This document shows positions 1 to 7,994 of a stretch of DNA of 64,000 nt, one piece after another. Each line of letters starts with the position of its first letter. Within the stretch, counting starts at the first letter, position 1. Source of the stretch: BP-464 sp963825415 (GTDB lineage Bacteria > Actinomycetota > Thermoleophilia > Solirubrobacterales > Solirubrobacteraceae). The DNA lies in assembly GCA_963825415.1 (NCBI GenBank), contig CAWGTD010000003.1, positions 434,001-498,000 of the forward strand, written 5' to 3'. The position numbers were made by a program, and so were the translations under genes. The notes below the pieces were generated by a model. It worked only from the letters and a program-made list of their open reading frames with translations. It made no database searches and was not told the origin of the DNA.

Positions 1-1188
1 AGCGGCTGCAGTCGCTCAACGAGGAGCTGCTGCGCGTCCCGGAGGGCTTCACGGTCCACCCGAAGCTGGTCAAGCAGCTCGACCGCCGGCGCGAGGCGCT
101 GGGCCCGGAGGGCGGCATCGACTGGGCGCACGCCGAGCTGCTCGCGTTCGCCTCGCTGCTGACCGAGGGCACGCCGATCCGCCTGACGGGCCAGGACGCC
201 GAGCGCGGCACGTTCTCCCAGCGCCACATGGTCCTGCACGACGCCCGCACGGGGCAGTCGCTCTCGCCGATCCAGAACCTGCCCGGGGCGCTGGCGCCCT
301 TCGAGCTGCACAACTCGCCGCTGAGCGAGATCGCCTGCCTGGGCTTCGAATACGGCTACTCGGCCGAGGCGCCGGAGACCCTGGTCCTGTGGGAGGCGCA
401 GTTCGGCGACTTCGCCAACGCCGCCCAGGTGGTCATCGACCAGTTCATCGTCTCGGGGCTGGCGAAGTGGGGGCAATCCTCACGGCTGACGCTGCTGCTC
501 CCGCACGGCTACGAGGGCTCGGGGCCAGAGCACTCCTCGGCGCGGATGGAGCGCTTCCTGCAGCTCGCCGCCGAGGGCAACATCCGGGTCGCGAACCTCA
601 CGACGCCCGCCCAGTACTTCCATCTGCTGCGCCGCCAGGCACGCGTGGCCAAGCAGCGGCCGCTGATCGTCATGACACCCAAGTCGCTGCTGCGGCTCTC
701 GCAGGCGACCAACCGGGTCGAGCACCTCTCCGACACGCAGTTCTTCCCCGTGCTGGCCGAGCCGCGGGTGGTCGAGGACAAGGTCGAGCGGCTGATCCTC
801 TGCACCGGCAAGATCTACTACGACCTCGTCGGCCACCCGCTCCGCGAGGGCAACGAACAGGTCGCCGTCGGGCGCGTCGAACTGCTGTATCCGTTCCCCG
901 AGGCGCAGATCCTCGAGGTCGTCGACCAGTACCCGAACCTGCGCGAGGTCGTCTGGGTCCAGGAGGAGCCGCGCAACATGGGCGCGCGCGCACACATGTC
1001 GCCGCGCCTCATGCAGATCCTGCCCGCCGCACCTGGCGTTCGGGTTCATCGGCCGGCCCGAGCGGGCCTCACCGGGCGAGGGCTATCCCGTCGCCCACGT
1101 CGGCGAGCAGAACCGCATCATGCGCACCGCGCTCGACACGTCGGTGCCGATCACGCTGTATCCGCGCAAGACGCCCGGCGAGCGCTAG
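1..1188 (+). CDS. kgd: 2-oxoglutarate dehydrogenase/decarboxylase E1 (kgd/sucA type), C-terminal part; 5' end outside window, one frameshift
   Basis: This is the C-terminal ~395 residues of a thiamine-diphosphate E1 component that decarboxylates 2-oxoglutarate in the TCA cycle. The reading frame is open from base 3. The family signature GQDAERGTFSQRH lies at about 189-227, followed by the transketolase-like pyrimidine-binding region and the C-terminal domain with VWVQEEPRNMGA. At 1029 one extra G breaks the frame ('CTGCCCGCC[G]CACCTG'). Without it the typical ending resumes (HLAFGFIGRPERASPGEGYP... then a short LYPRK tail) and stops at TAG 1186-1188. Left uncorrected, the frame would run on to 2441 as nonsense. 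The stop shares CTAG with the convergent DUF1028 gene. The kgd-type assignment rests on the motif and the high-GC actinobacterial context. Confidence 0.9.
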
Positions 1189-2078
1189 CCGCGCAGCGCC
1201 GCGTGCACCCGCGCGGCGGCCGGAGCGATGTCCGCGCCCAGGCGCGGAAGCAGCTCGGCCCAGCCGGGGTGCATCGCGATCGCGCGGCGCACCTGCTCGG
1301 CGCCGGCGTCCAGATCCCCCGCGTGCGCGGTGGCCAGCCCCGCCCAGAAGAGCAGCTCGTGGTTGTCGGGCGCCGCCGCCGCCGCCCGCCGATACCACTC
1401 GCCGGCCTCGCCGTGGCGGCCCGCGCCCATCAGATCGTCGCCCTCCGACGCCAGCGCATATGCGTCGTGCAGGTCGAGCAGCCTGCGCAGCTCGTCCAGC
1501 GGCGCGGCGTGGTCCTCCACGCGCAGCTCGACCACACGCTGCCAGCCCTCGCCGGCCTCCGGAACCACGATCAGCGCCGCCGACTGGCGGCCGCGCACGT
1601 CCCCGCCGGCCGCCTCGCCCGCATCCAACGCCGCCAGCAGCCGGCGCGCGAGCGGCCCCTCGCCGGCGTCGAACGCCTCCGCCATCGCGCCCCACACCCG
1701 CTCCGAGGCCATCATGTTCGCCTGGCAGGAGAACCCGGCGCCGACCGCGTGGCCGGCGAACGCGACGCAGCGCTCACCCGTGTGCACCGCCACCTCGTCA
1801 TTCGGCGCGACCACGGCGACCTGGCGGTAGTCGCGCTGGTCGTCGGCGGCCAGCTCGGCGGCCAACGCATCCTGGGCGCCCTGCCCACCGGCCATCCGGT
1901 CGAGCACCCGCGGGCCGTAGGCGGGCTCGGCGATCGACTGCGTGCAGACCGCGCCCACGCCCGGGCGCGCCCAGCTGACGACCGAGCCGACGGAGAACCA
2001 GTGCGACTGCACGGCCGCCCCGAGCTCGCCGGTCTGCGGGTCGCGTGCGACGATCGAGTACGTGCCGACGCGCACCAT
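1185..2078 (-). CDS. DUF1028 family protein (Ntn-hydrolase-like) with C-terminal TPR-like/peptidoglycan-binding-like region
   Basis: 297 aa. The N-terminal ~200 residues match DUF1028, a family with a predicted Ntn-hydrolase fold and no established reaction. Visible landmarks are SIVARDPQTGELGAAVQS at about residues 8-25 and the GFSCQANMM region near residue 140. The last ~90 residues form helix-turn-helix pairs (GRHGEAGEWYRRAAAAAPDN...) like a short tetratricopeptide segment, as in many longer DUF1028 proteins. The ATG at 2076-2078 is the furthest upstream good start and puts the conserved motif close to the N terminus, as in the family. The start overlaps the divergent ATL gene start by about 17 nt. 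The 3' stop interlocks with the kgd stop. No signal peptide is seen. Confidence 0.8.
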   Translation of the reverse strand: MVRVGTYSIVARDPQTGELGAAVQSHWFSVGSVVSWARPGVGAVCTQSIAEPAYGPRVLDRMAGGQGAQDALAAELAADDQRDYRQVAVVAPNDEVAVHTGERCVAFAGHAVGAGFSCQANMMASERVWGAMAEAFDAGEGPLARRLLAALDAGEAAGGDVRGRQSAALIVVPEAGEGWQRVVELRVEDHAAPLDELRRLLDLHDAYALASEGDDLMGAGRHGEAGEWYRRAAAAAPDNHELLFWAGLATAHAGDLDAGAEQVRRAIAMHPGWAELLPRLGADIAPAAARVHAALRG

Positions 2079-2343
2079 CGAGCAGATCCTCGCACGCGTT
2101 CGCCGGATCCCGCCCGGCTACGTCCGGACCTACGGCGACGTGTCGCCCGGCGCGCCGCGCGCGGCCGGCGCGGCGCTGCATGCGGCCGGCGAGGACGTCC
2201 CGTGGTGGCGGGTGGTCCGCTCCGACGGCACGCTCGCCAAGGGCGAGCGCCAGGCGGCGCTGCTGCAGGCCGAAGGCGTGCCCTTCCGCGGTCGCCGTGT
2301 GGACCTCGGAAGGGCGCGCCTCGACGTTCTCGACGTCGCCTGA
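2062..2343 (+). CDS. Alkyltransferase-like (ATL) DNA-binding protein, MGMT family without the acceptor cysteine
   Basis: About 93 aa from GTG 2062. It corresponds to the DNA-binding domain of O6-methylguanine-DNA methyltransferase: ILARVRRIPPGYVRTYGDVS (helix-turn-helix entry) and then PWWRVVRSDG. In true alkyltransferases this second motif is PCHRV with the methyl-accepting cysteine. Here a tryptophan replaces the cysteine, which is diagnostic of ATL proteins, which bind alkylated guanine and pass it to nucleotide excision repair rather than reversing it. A longer frame begins at 1942, but those residues are not family-like and run antisense through the DUF1028 gene, so GTG 2062 is preferred. 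The gene ends just before the convergent secreted-protein gene. Confidence 0.82.
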   Translation: MPTRTIEQILARVRRIPPGYVRTYGDVSPGAPRAAGAALHAAGEDVPWWRVVRSDGTLAKGERQAALLQAEGVPFRGRRVDLGRARLDVLDVA

Positions 2344-2347
2344 AGCC

Positions 2348-3125
2348 TCAGCGCTTGCGGCAGCGGACGTTGTCGTGTGCGGTCGCGGTCGGGCCCGTCG
2401 AAGTTCGCGATGCGCACTCCGAAGCGCCACTTTCGCGTTGACCCGCACCTGCCCGGCGCCGTGACGTAGGACTTCGCGCCCTTCGCTGGGAAGATGAGAT
2501 GGAGCTTGGAGATGTGGTAGAGCTGCGGCTGCCCGGGCGGGGGCTGTGCGTAGGTGAGCACGAGCGTGTTGGCGATCATGTCCATGGCCGCGATCGTCGA
2601 GGCGCCGATGTTCGCCGCGGCGAAGACGATGACCGCAGGCGTGGCGGGATCGCGTGTCGTCCCGTCGTCGTTGACGTCGTGCAGGCCGTTGAACAGCTGG
2701 ATGCTGGCGGGAACCGGATCGGCGATGTCCGGCCGCGCGTCGGCTGTCGCGGCTCCCACGCCCACCTGAGAGCCGGCCGGGCATCCCCTGGCGCCCGCCT
2801 GCTGGCCCGCGCTGTCGACCTTCATCATCTCCGAGAGCTTGCAGACGGTCGCCCGCTGGCGGTGGAGCTTCATCCCCTGCGGCAGGCTCAGCGTGACCGA
2901 CTGGGTGGTCTCCTTGATCTGGCGACCATCGTTGAGGCTGTTGTAATCGAAGCGCACCTCGAGCCGCACGGGACGCGAGTGTCCTTTCGTGCTCGCCTTC
3001 GCGGGTGCGACGACCGCCTGGAGCGTCAGCGACTGATCACCGGAGTTCGCTCCGATCGCAACGCCACTCGCGGCCGTGAGTGCGATCGCAAGTCCGCCGA
3101 CGAGGCACAGCCGTGAGTTGCGCAT
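2348..3125 (-). CDS. Secreted protein of unknown function, with C-terminal frameshift
   Basis: About 258 aa after correction. It starts MRNSRLCLVGGLAIALTAAS, a clear Sec signal peptide with cleavage likely near residues 24-28. The mature part is beta-rich with a few cysteines (VCKLSEMM, GCPAGS), then a segment LYHISKLHLIFPAKGAKSYV and a C-terminal KWRFGVRIANFDGP. There one extra base at 2390 (GGGCCC[G]ACC on the coding strand) breaks the frame. Without it the protein ends HDNVRCRKR at TGA 2348-2350. I do not recognise a named domain. Three ordered cysteines in an exported protein suggest disulfides. It is divergent from the YjbQ gene, with only 24 nt between the starts. Confidence 0.72.
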
Positions 3126-3149
3126 GGCGCATCCTGCCACGATGGCGAC

Positions 3150-3566
3150 ATGTGGGTCCAGCGCGAATTGGATCTCGAGCCGCGGCCGCGGGGATTTCAT
3201 CTGATCACCAGCGAGGTCCTCGACGCTCTCCCGCAGCTGAGCGGCCTCGGCGTCGGCCTGCTGCACCTGCACATCCGGCACACGTCTGCGTCGTTGACGC
3301 TCAACGAGAACGCCTCGCCCGACGTGCGCCGCGACTTCGAGACCTGGGTCAACCACGCCGTGCCCGAGGAGTTCGCGTGGACGCACACGCTCGAAGGCAC
3401 CGACGACATGCCGGCGCACGTCAAGGCGTCGCTCATGGGCCCGTCGCTGACGCTGCCGGTCAGCGGCGGCCGGCTTGCGCTCGGGACCTGGCAGGGCATC
3501 TACCTCTGCGAGCACCGCGACCGTGGCGGCCCGCGCTCGCTGCTCGCCACCCTGTGGGGCGAGTGA
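3150..3566 (+). CDS. YjbQ family protein (UPF0047, secondary thiamine-phosphate synthase-like)
   Basis: 138 aa, the usual full length of this single-domain family. Conserved signatures are HLHIRHTSASLTLNEN at residues 39-54, an acidic THTLEGTDDMPAH segment, and GTWQGIYLCEHRDRGGPR near the C terminus. These histidines and acidic residues line the putative metal site. E. coli YjbQ has weak thiamine-phosphate synthase activity, but the physiological role is unsettled, so the enzyme name is only a family label. The ATG at 3150 is taken as start. The gene is followed by an 18-bp palindrome and then the convergent enoyl-CoA hydratase. Confidence 0.88.
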   Translation: MWVQRELDLEPRPRGFHLITSEVLDALPQLSGLGVGLLHLHIRHTSASLTLNENASPDVRRDFETWVNHAVPEEFAWTHTLEGTDDMPAHVKASLMGPSLTLPVSGGRLALGTWQGIYLCEHRDRGGPRSLLATLWGE

Positions 3567-3607
3567 TCGGACACCATCCGGCCTCCGGCCGGTAGGGACC
3601 CACCTCC

Positions 3608-3625
3608 GGCGGCCACGTGGCCGCC
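3608..3625. terminator. Perfect 18-bp palindrome between convergent genes, probable bidirectional terminator
   Basis: GGCGGCCACGTGGCCGCC is perfectly self-complementary. It sits in the 71-nt gap between the convergent YjbQ and enoyl-CoA hydratase genes. A second imperfect GC palindrome (CCGGCC..GGCCGG) lies just upstream. There is no T-run on either side, so termination by this element is inferred from position and symmetry. Confidence 0.45.
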
Positions 3626-3637
3626 TCCGGAACCCTC

Positions 3638-4405
3638 TTACTTCCCCTTCCACACGGGGTCGCGCTTCTCCGAGAAGGCGACGGCGCCCTCGCGGGCGTC
3701 CTCGGAGCCGAACACCGGGCCGCTGAGCTCGCCCTGCTTGGCCCAGAACTCCTCCTCTGACCAGTCGCGCTGGCGCTGGAGGATCTCCTTGGTCGCGGTC
3801 AGGGCCAGCGGTCCGTTGCGCGCGATCGCGGCCGCGAGCTCCAGCGCCGCCTCGACCGCGCCGCCGTCGTCGACCACGCGATCGACCAGGCCCAGCTCGC
3901 TGGCGCGCTCGGCGCCGATCAGATCGCCGGTGAGCGCGAGCTCCATCGCCGCGCCGTAGGACACGCGCTGGGGAAGGCGCAGCAGCGCGCCCCCGGCAGC
4001 GACCAGCGAGCGCTTGACCTCGGGAATCCCGAGCTTCGCCCCCCGGCCGGCGACGATCAGGTCGCAAGCGAGCGCGACCTCCAGCCCGCCGGCCACGGCG
4101 AAGCCCTCGATCGCCGCGATCAACGGCTTGCGCGCAGCGCGCTGGACGATGCCGGCGAAGCCGCGGTCGCCCACCCACGGCCGCTCGCCCGAGACGAAGG
4201 CCTTGAGGTCCATACCCGCGCAGAACCCGGTGCCCGCACCGGTGAGCACGCCGACGCTCAGCTCGGCCTCGGAGTCGAGCGTGTCCATCGCCGCCGCGAT
4301 GCCCTCGGCGAGCGGGAGGTTGACCGCGTTGCGCGCATCCGGGCGGTTGAGGGTGACGAGCAGCACGCCGTCGCGACGCTCTGTGAGCACAGCCTGGTCG
4401 TTCAT
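3638..4405 (-). CDS. Enoyl-CoA hydratase/isomerase (crotonase superfamily)
   Basis: 255 aa, full length for a crotonase. Such enzymes add water to, or isomerise, 2-enoyl-CoA esters, mostly in fatty-acid or aromatic beta-oxidation. Visible landmarks are LNRPDARNAVN (CoA-binding entry), GTGFCAGMDLKAF near residues 57-69 (first oxyanion-hole segment), FAVAGGLEVALACD near 102-115 (second oxyanion segment) and GIPEVKRSLVAAGGA with the position-specific glutamate. The end WSEEEFWAKQGE..VF.SEDAREG is typical of family members acting on diverse acyl-CoAs, so substrate cannot be assigned. The start codon is 10 nt from the stop of the upstream peroxiredoxin on the same strand, suggesting co-transcription. 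Confidence 0.9.
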   Translation of the reverse strand: MNDQAVLTERRDGVLLVTLNRPDARNAVNLPLAEGIAAAMDTLDSEAELSVGVLTGAGTGFCAGMDLKAFVSGERPWVGDRGFAGIVQRAARKPLIAAIEGFAVAGGLEVALACDLIVAGRGAKLGIPEVKRSLVAAGGALLRLPQRVSYGAAMELALTGDLIGAERASELGLVDRVVDDGGAVEAALELAAAIARNGPLALTATKEILQRQRDWSEEEFWAKQGELSGPVFGSEDAREGAVAFSEKRDPVWKGK

Positions 4406-4415
4406 CGGCGGGAAT

Positions 4416-4862
4416 CTAGAACGCCAGCGCTTCGCGCAGGTCCTCGACGTCCTGGAAGTCGAGGCCGAGCGTGTGCATGTGACGGTGGCGGATCACGCCC
4501 TCCTCGTCGAGGATGAAGACCGCCCGCCGGGTTCCGACCATGGGCCGCCACGCGCCGTAGCTCTTGGCCACCGCGCCACCCTCGTCGGCCAGCAGCGGGA
4601 CGTTGAGGCCGTAGCGCTGGGCGAACTCGTTGTGCGAGTCCATGCCCTGGGAGGAGATCCCGACGACGACGGCGTCGAGCTCTGAGAACTCTTCGCCCTG
4701 GTCGCGATAGGAGCAGAACTGGCGTGTGCAGACCGGCGTGTCGTCGCCGGGATAGAAGAGCAGCACGACGCGCCGGCCGCGGTGATCGGAGAGTCGGAAC
4801 TGCCCGGCGGTGCCGGGCAACTCGAAGTCGGGAGCGGGCTCGCCCTCGCGCGGAGAACCGAT
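4416..4862 (-). CDS. PrxQ/BCP-type peroxiredoxin (AhpC/TSA family); start codon unresolved
   Basis: Thiol peroxidase reducing hydroperoxides. The peroxidatic cysteine lies in YPGDDTPVCTRQFC, with a second cysteine five residues later (C-x4-C) as in atypical two-cysteine PrxQ enzymes. The essential N-terminal motif APDFELPG lies upstream of the first usable start codon (TTG at 4820). In-frame codons reach back to the stop at 4872-4874 with no ATG, GTG or TTG. The frame begins around ATC 4862 (I-G-S-P-R-E-G-E-P-A-P-D-F-E-L), preceded by TGAGG. Either a rare ATC start is used or one base is wrong (ATG read as ATC). The gene lies just upstream of the enoyl-CoA hydratase. Confidence 0.82.
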   Translation of the reverse strand: MGSPREGEPAPDFELPGTAGQFRLSDHRGRRVVLLFYPGDDTPVCTRQFCSYRDQGEEFSELDAVVVGISSQGMDSHNEFAQRYGLNVPLLADEGGAVAKSYGAWRPMVGTRRAVFILDEEGVIRHRHMHTLGLDFQDVEDLREALAF

Positions 4863-4903
4863 CGCCTCAGCCTAGATGCAGACCGGGCTCTGAGGGCCGG
4901 CGC

Positions 4904-5140
4904 TCAGGCCGCGTCGAGCAGCCCAGCGGGGCTGACGTGCGCCGGCTGGCGCGGGTGCAGGTAGATGCGCGCCCCGTCCGGTGTGTCGAACCGGGCCCAA
5001 CCGCGGCCCGCGAGCTCGCTGCGAACGCGGCTGGGGCTACCGAGGACCACGACGTCGACCGGCTCGCCGTGCTCATCGACGGTGGACACAACCGACATCT
5101 CGGTGGTCGGGGTGCTCATGAGCGTGGTCTTCGTCAGCAT
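4904..5140 (-). CDS. Small conserved protein of unknown function (paralogue of 29036-29284)
   Basis: 78 aa from ATG 5138-5140, chosen because GAGGAG lies about 9 nt upstream; a longer frame starts at 5179. The core reads SVVSTVDEHGEPVDVVVLGSPS then RSEL..RGWARFDTPDGARIYLHPR. The protein at 29036-29284 has the same core (SIVSTVDAFGQPLEVEVMGSP..IRSEL..WARFGTPGGRRVYLHRR), so these form a paralogous family of about 80 residues, predicted beta-rich, with no signal peptide or membrane segment. I do not recognise a named domain. It stands alone between the peroxiredoxin and the long intergenic region upstream of the polysaccharide locus. Confidence 0.65.
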   Translation of the reverse strand: MLTKTTLMSTPTTEMSVVSTVDEHGEPVDVVVLGSPSRVRSELAGRGWARFDTPDGARIYLHPRQPAHVSPAGLLDAA

Positions 5141-5470
5141 GCTGGAGAACTCCTCGGACGGAAAACGAGCCGCGTGCATCGGTGTTACCCGGTTTTGGCC
5201 GTTTGTTGTAGGCGGACGGCCAATCCGCTACCCCGGAAGTCCGCACCCACGGACAAAAAGCCTGCTGTTCGCTGACCACAACGCGCACTGGACACCGAAC
5301 TTGCCCTGTCGCTCGCGGCGCGCCGACCATGAGCCGCGGGCCCGCTTCTGGACGGATTACCGACCCGCAGCTCCTTGCCAGGAGCGGGGGCGGCGGGTTA
5401 GTGTCGGACCCCACACGTCCCCCTCGTCGAACCCAGAGACAGGATGTCCAATGGCCAACAGGAGTGGAAA
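5141..5470. other. 330-nt non-coding divergent region upstream of the polysaccharide locus
   Basis: This gap separates the leftward small protein and the rightward Gfo/Idh dehydrogenase. It is the least GC-rich patch nearby, with runs such as GGTTTTGG at about 5190 and GACAAAAAG at about 5250, and presumably holds promoters for both directions. I cannot assign -35/-10 boxes with confidence. The only clear element is the GGAG ribosome binding site at 5461-5464, 6 nt before ATG 5471. No convincing open frame was seen. Confidence 0.5.
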
Positions 5471-6514
5471 ATGACGCGGTTCCCGAAGAGACAAGAGGTG
5501 CTGCGCGTGGGCCTGGTCGGCCTCGGCTACTGGGGGCCCAACCTCCTGCGTGTGCTGAGCGAGATGGACGGCGTCCGCGTCTCGTGGATCTGTGACCTCG
5601 ACGCCGAGCGGCTCAACCGCTACGGCAATCGCTACCCCACCGCGCGGACGACCGAGGACTACGAGCTGATGCTCTCGGACGACGACCTCGACGCGGTCCT
5701 GATCGCCACGCCGGTCTTCACCCACTTCGACCTGGCGTCGGCCGCGCTTCGGGCGGGCAAGCACTGCTTCGTCGAGAAGCCGCTGGCACCGTCGGTCGCG
5801 GAGGCCGACGAGCTGATCGAGATGGCCGAGGCCGCCGACGTGCGGCTCCTGTGCGGGCACACGTTCCTCTACAGCCCGCCGGTGCGGGCCGTGAAGCGGA
5901 TGCTCGACAGCGGCGAGCTGGGCGAGCTGTACTTCATCTCCTCGAGCCGCGTGAACCTCGGGCTGCACCAGCGTGACGTCAGCGTCATCTGGGACCTCGG
6001 GCCCCACGACTTCTCGATCCTCCTGTACTGGCTCGACGAGATGCCCGAGAGCGTCATGAGCGTCGGACGCGACTCGATCGTCAAGGGCATCCCCGACGTC
6101 GCATTCGTCAACCTGCGGTTCGGCTCAGGCCTGGTGGCCAACGTCGAGCTGAGCTGGCTGGCGCCCAGCAAGCTGCGGCGCACCGCGATCGTGGGCAGCG
6201 AGAAGATGGTGGTCTACGAAGACGGCAGCCAGGAGCCGATCCGCGTCTTCGACAGCGGCGTCGTCTACTCCGACCCCGAGACGTTCGGCGAGTACCACCT
6301 CTCCTACCGCACGGGCGACATCGTCTCGCCGCGGCTGCCGGCCACCGAGCCGATCGCCGCGGAGCTGAGCGAGTTCATCGAGTCGATCCGTGAGCATGGT
6401 CCCAACAACGGCAAGCTGGCCCTGGCCCGCAACGTCGTGCTGCTGGCCGAGGCCGCCGAGGCGTCCCTCAGGGACGGGGGGACCCAGGTCTCGTTCGACT
6501 CGTTCGTGGCGTAG
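5471..6514 (+). CDS. Gfo/Idh/MocA family NAD(P)-dependent sugar oxidoreductase
   Basis: 347 aa. The N-terminal Rossmann fold carries VGLVGLGYWG at residues 13-22 (dinucleotide binding) and the family motif EKPL at about 102-105, where lysine contributes to catalysis. The C-terminal half is the alpha/beta substrate domain with GPHDFSILLYWL. Members oxidise or reduce sugars and nucleotide sugars; in polysaccharide loci they usually act on UDP- or dTDP-sugars, making a 3-keto or uronic intermediate for an aminotransferase. Here the DegT aminotransferase (18366-19472) is a plausible partner. ATG 5471 is preferred over ATG 5444 because GGAG lies at ideal spacing. First gene of the polysaccharide locus. 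Exact substrate unknown. Confidence 0.88.
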   Translation: MTRFPKRQEVLRVGLVGLGYWGPNLLRVLSEMDGVRVSWICDLDAERLNRYGNRYPTARTTEDYELMLSDDDLDAVLIATPVFTHFDLASAALRAGKHCFVEKPLAPSVAEADELIEMAEAADVRLLCGHTFLYSPPVRAVKRMLDSGELGELYFISSSRVNLGLHQRDVSVIWDLGPHDFSILLYWLDEMPESVMSVGRDSIVKGIPDVAFVNLRFGSGLVANVELSWLAPSKLRRTAIVGSEKMVVYEDGSQEPIRVFDSGVVYSDPETFGEYHLSYRTGDIVSPRLPATEPIAAELSEFIESIREHGPNNGKLALARNVVLLAEAAEASLRDGGTQVSFDSFVA

Positions 6515-6518
6515 GCCG

Positions 6519-7697
6519 CTACCGCGGGGCCAGCGCCTGGAGCTGGCCCCAGGGAAACAGCTTGGCCATGTCGACCGGGAAGACGAACCGGCCGGCGTCG
6601 GAGTAGAAGGCCCCACCGGGCTGTAGCCACGCGTTGGTGCAGGTGGCGACCTTCGGGCAGGCGCCCTGCGGGTTGCCGGACTGCTGCTGCTCCATGCGGA
6701 TGCCGACGGTGCTGCCGCCGTCCCAGACCACGAAGCCGTAGGTCTTGGCCGCCTGCTCGAGCATGCGGACGAGCTTGGGAGCGCCTGGGTCGATCTCGAA
6801 GCTCGCGGGCAGGCGCAGGCGGGTTCCCTCAGGGATGAGCGCCCCGGCGATCTTGCCGTCGGTGCGCTGCGCGGGCCAGGAGAACGCGCCGGCTCGCAGC
6901 GAGTCGCGGCGCAGCGTCAGGCCGACGGCATGGTCGATCTCGCCACGGCGCCAATCCTCGAAGGTGATCATGCCGCCCAGCAGCGGCAGCGACGTCGCCG
7001 TGGCCAGCCAGCCGCTGACCTCGAAGCCGGGGTCGGTGGCGGCGTCGGCGATCCGCGTGGCGACCGTCGGCGCGGAGTTCGCGCGGTTGACGGGATGGCC
7101 CGAGCTCGTGCTGGTGTAGCTGATGCGACCACCCCAGCGCGCGTGCCAGGCAGAGTCGCCGTGCGAGGGCTCGCCCCAGGGCAGCGCCGGAGCGCCCGGC
7201 GCGTTCTGCGCGGGGCTGGACGCGCGCCAGAACTCCCACACGCGGCCGGTGCCGCGTCCGCTGCCGTCGTTCCAGTCGGGCTGGTAGACGACGAGCTCTG
7301 AGTCCTTGTCCGGCGTCGGCCCGGCGGGGACCGACGACGGCTTGGCGTCGGCCGGGATCGGCACGCCACCGCCCTCGTTCAGGGCGGCCTGGAGGATGCG
7401 CGCGGCGTTGTTGGTGCCGTCGACGACGACCCGGACCTTCGGCTGGTCGGCCGCCACGCGATAGATGCGCGAGTTCCACTGGCGCACGTTGAAGCCGGCA
7501 CCCTTGGCGGCCTGGGCGGCGACGCCTGCGGCCATCGCGGGCGACGCGAGGTCGAGGGGCGCGTCGGCGGCGAGCGGAGCCGACCAGAGGCCGTTGGGGA
7601 ACGGCGAGTCGGCCCGCGCGGCGGCGGCGGGCACGAGGAGAGCGAGCAGCGAGCAGGCGACGAGCGTCGCCCGGCGCTTTTGTGCCGCGAGGGGCAT
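6519..7697 (-). CDS. Secreted protein of unknown function, paralogue A of a three-member family
   Basis: About 392 aa from ATG 7697 (a GTG at 7715 would add six residues). A Sec signal peptide, RRATLVACSLLALLVPAAAARA, is followed by a mature domain shared with 20787-21848 and 26976-28317. Shared blocks are GVPIPADA.PS, DSELVVYQPDWND, WEFW.ASSPAQNAPG, WHARWGGR, SWLATATSLPLLGGMITFEDW, GEIDHAVGL, WPAQRTDGK, and IPEGTRLRLP. Conserved Trp, Asp and His residues suggest an extracellular carbohydrate-binding or enzyme role, but I do not recognise the family. A disulfide pair (GACPKVATCTNAWL) sits near the C terminus, shared with the 27 kb copy. Convergent with the Gfo/Idh gene, 4 nt apart. Confidence 0.75.
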   Translation of the reverse strand: MPLAAQKRRATLVACSLLALLVPAAAARADSPFPNGLWSAPLAADAPLDLASPAMAAGVAAQAAKGAGFNVRQWNSRIYRVAADQPKVRVVVDGTNNAARILQAALNEGGGVPIPADAKPSSVPAGPTPDKDSELVVYQPDWNDGSGRGTGRVWEFWRASSPAQNAPGAPALPWGEPSHGDSAWHARWGGRISYTSTSSGHPVNRANSAPTVATRIADAATDPGFEVSGWLATATSLPLLGGMITFEDWRRGEIDHAVGLTLRRDSLRAGAFSWPAQRTDGKIAGALIPEGTRLRLPASFEIDPGAPKLVRMLEQAAKTYGFVVWDGGSTVGIRMEQQQSGNPQGACPKVATCTNAWLQPGGAFYSDAGRFVFPVDMAKLFPWGQLQALAPR

Positions 7698-7847
7698 GCA
7701 CGCTGGATCGGCCACTCATGGGGGTTTTGCTGAGGGTTGGCAGCGCGGCCTGGACCATCGTTCGGGTGCCAGGACGTCAACAACCCTGGCGCTGGACACC
7801 TCATTCGTGGTACACAACGCAAATCGGCGCTCTTGGAGTTGAGCGCG

Positions 7848-7872
7848 AGGGCCAGGCCGCTAGCCTGGCCCT
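7848..7872. terminator. 9-bp GC stem-loop in the divergent region before the sugar transferase
   Basis: AGGGCCAGG (7848-7856), a 7-nt loop and CCTGGCCCT (7864-7872) form a perfect 9-bp hairpin, followed by TCT but no longer T-run. It lies about 120 nt before the glycosylphosphotransferase start and could be a leader hairpin or attenuator rather than a terminator. The rest of 7716-7994 holds no gene and presumably the two divergent promoters. Confidence 0.35.
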
Positions 7873-7994
7873 TCTAGGGAAGACCCGACACCGAATGGAT
7901 ACGAGTTGTTGCATCACAGTCGTTCGAGGGGAATGCCGCCGGAGGCCACGGATGGTCCCGGCCGTCGGATCGCGTCGGGCTGTCGTGACCGGGG

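Noticed and set aside
2130..4178. A 682-aa minus-strand frame spanning several genes
   Set aside because: It joins the secreted protein at 2348-3125 to unrelated out-of-frame sequence antisense to YjbQ and across the enoyl-CoA hydratase; only the part starting at MRNSR is real.
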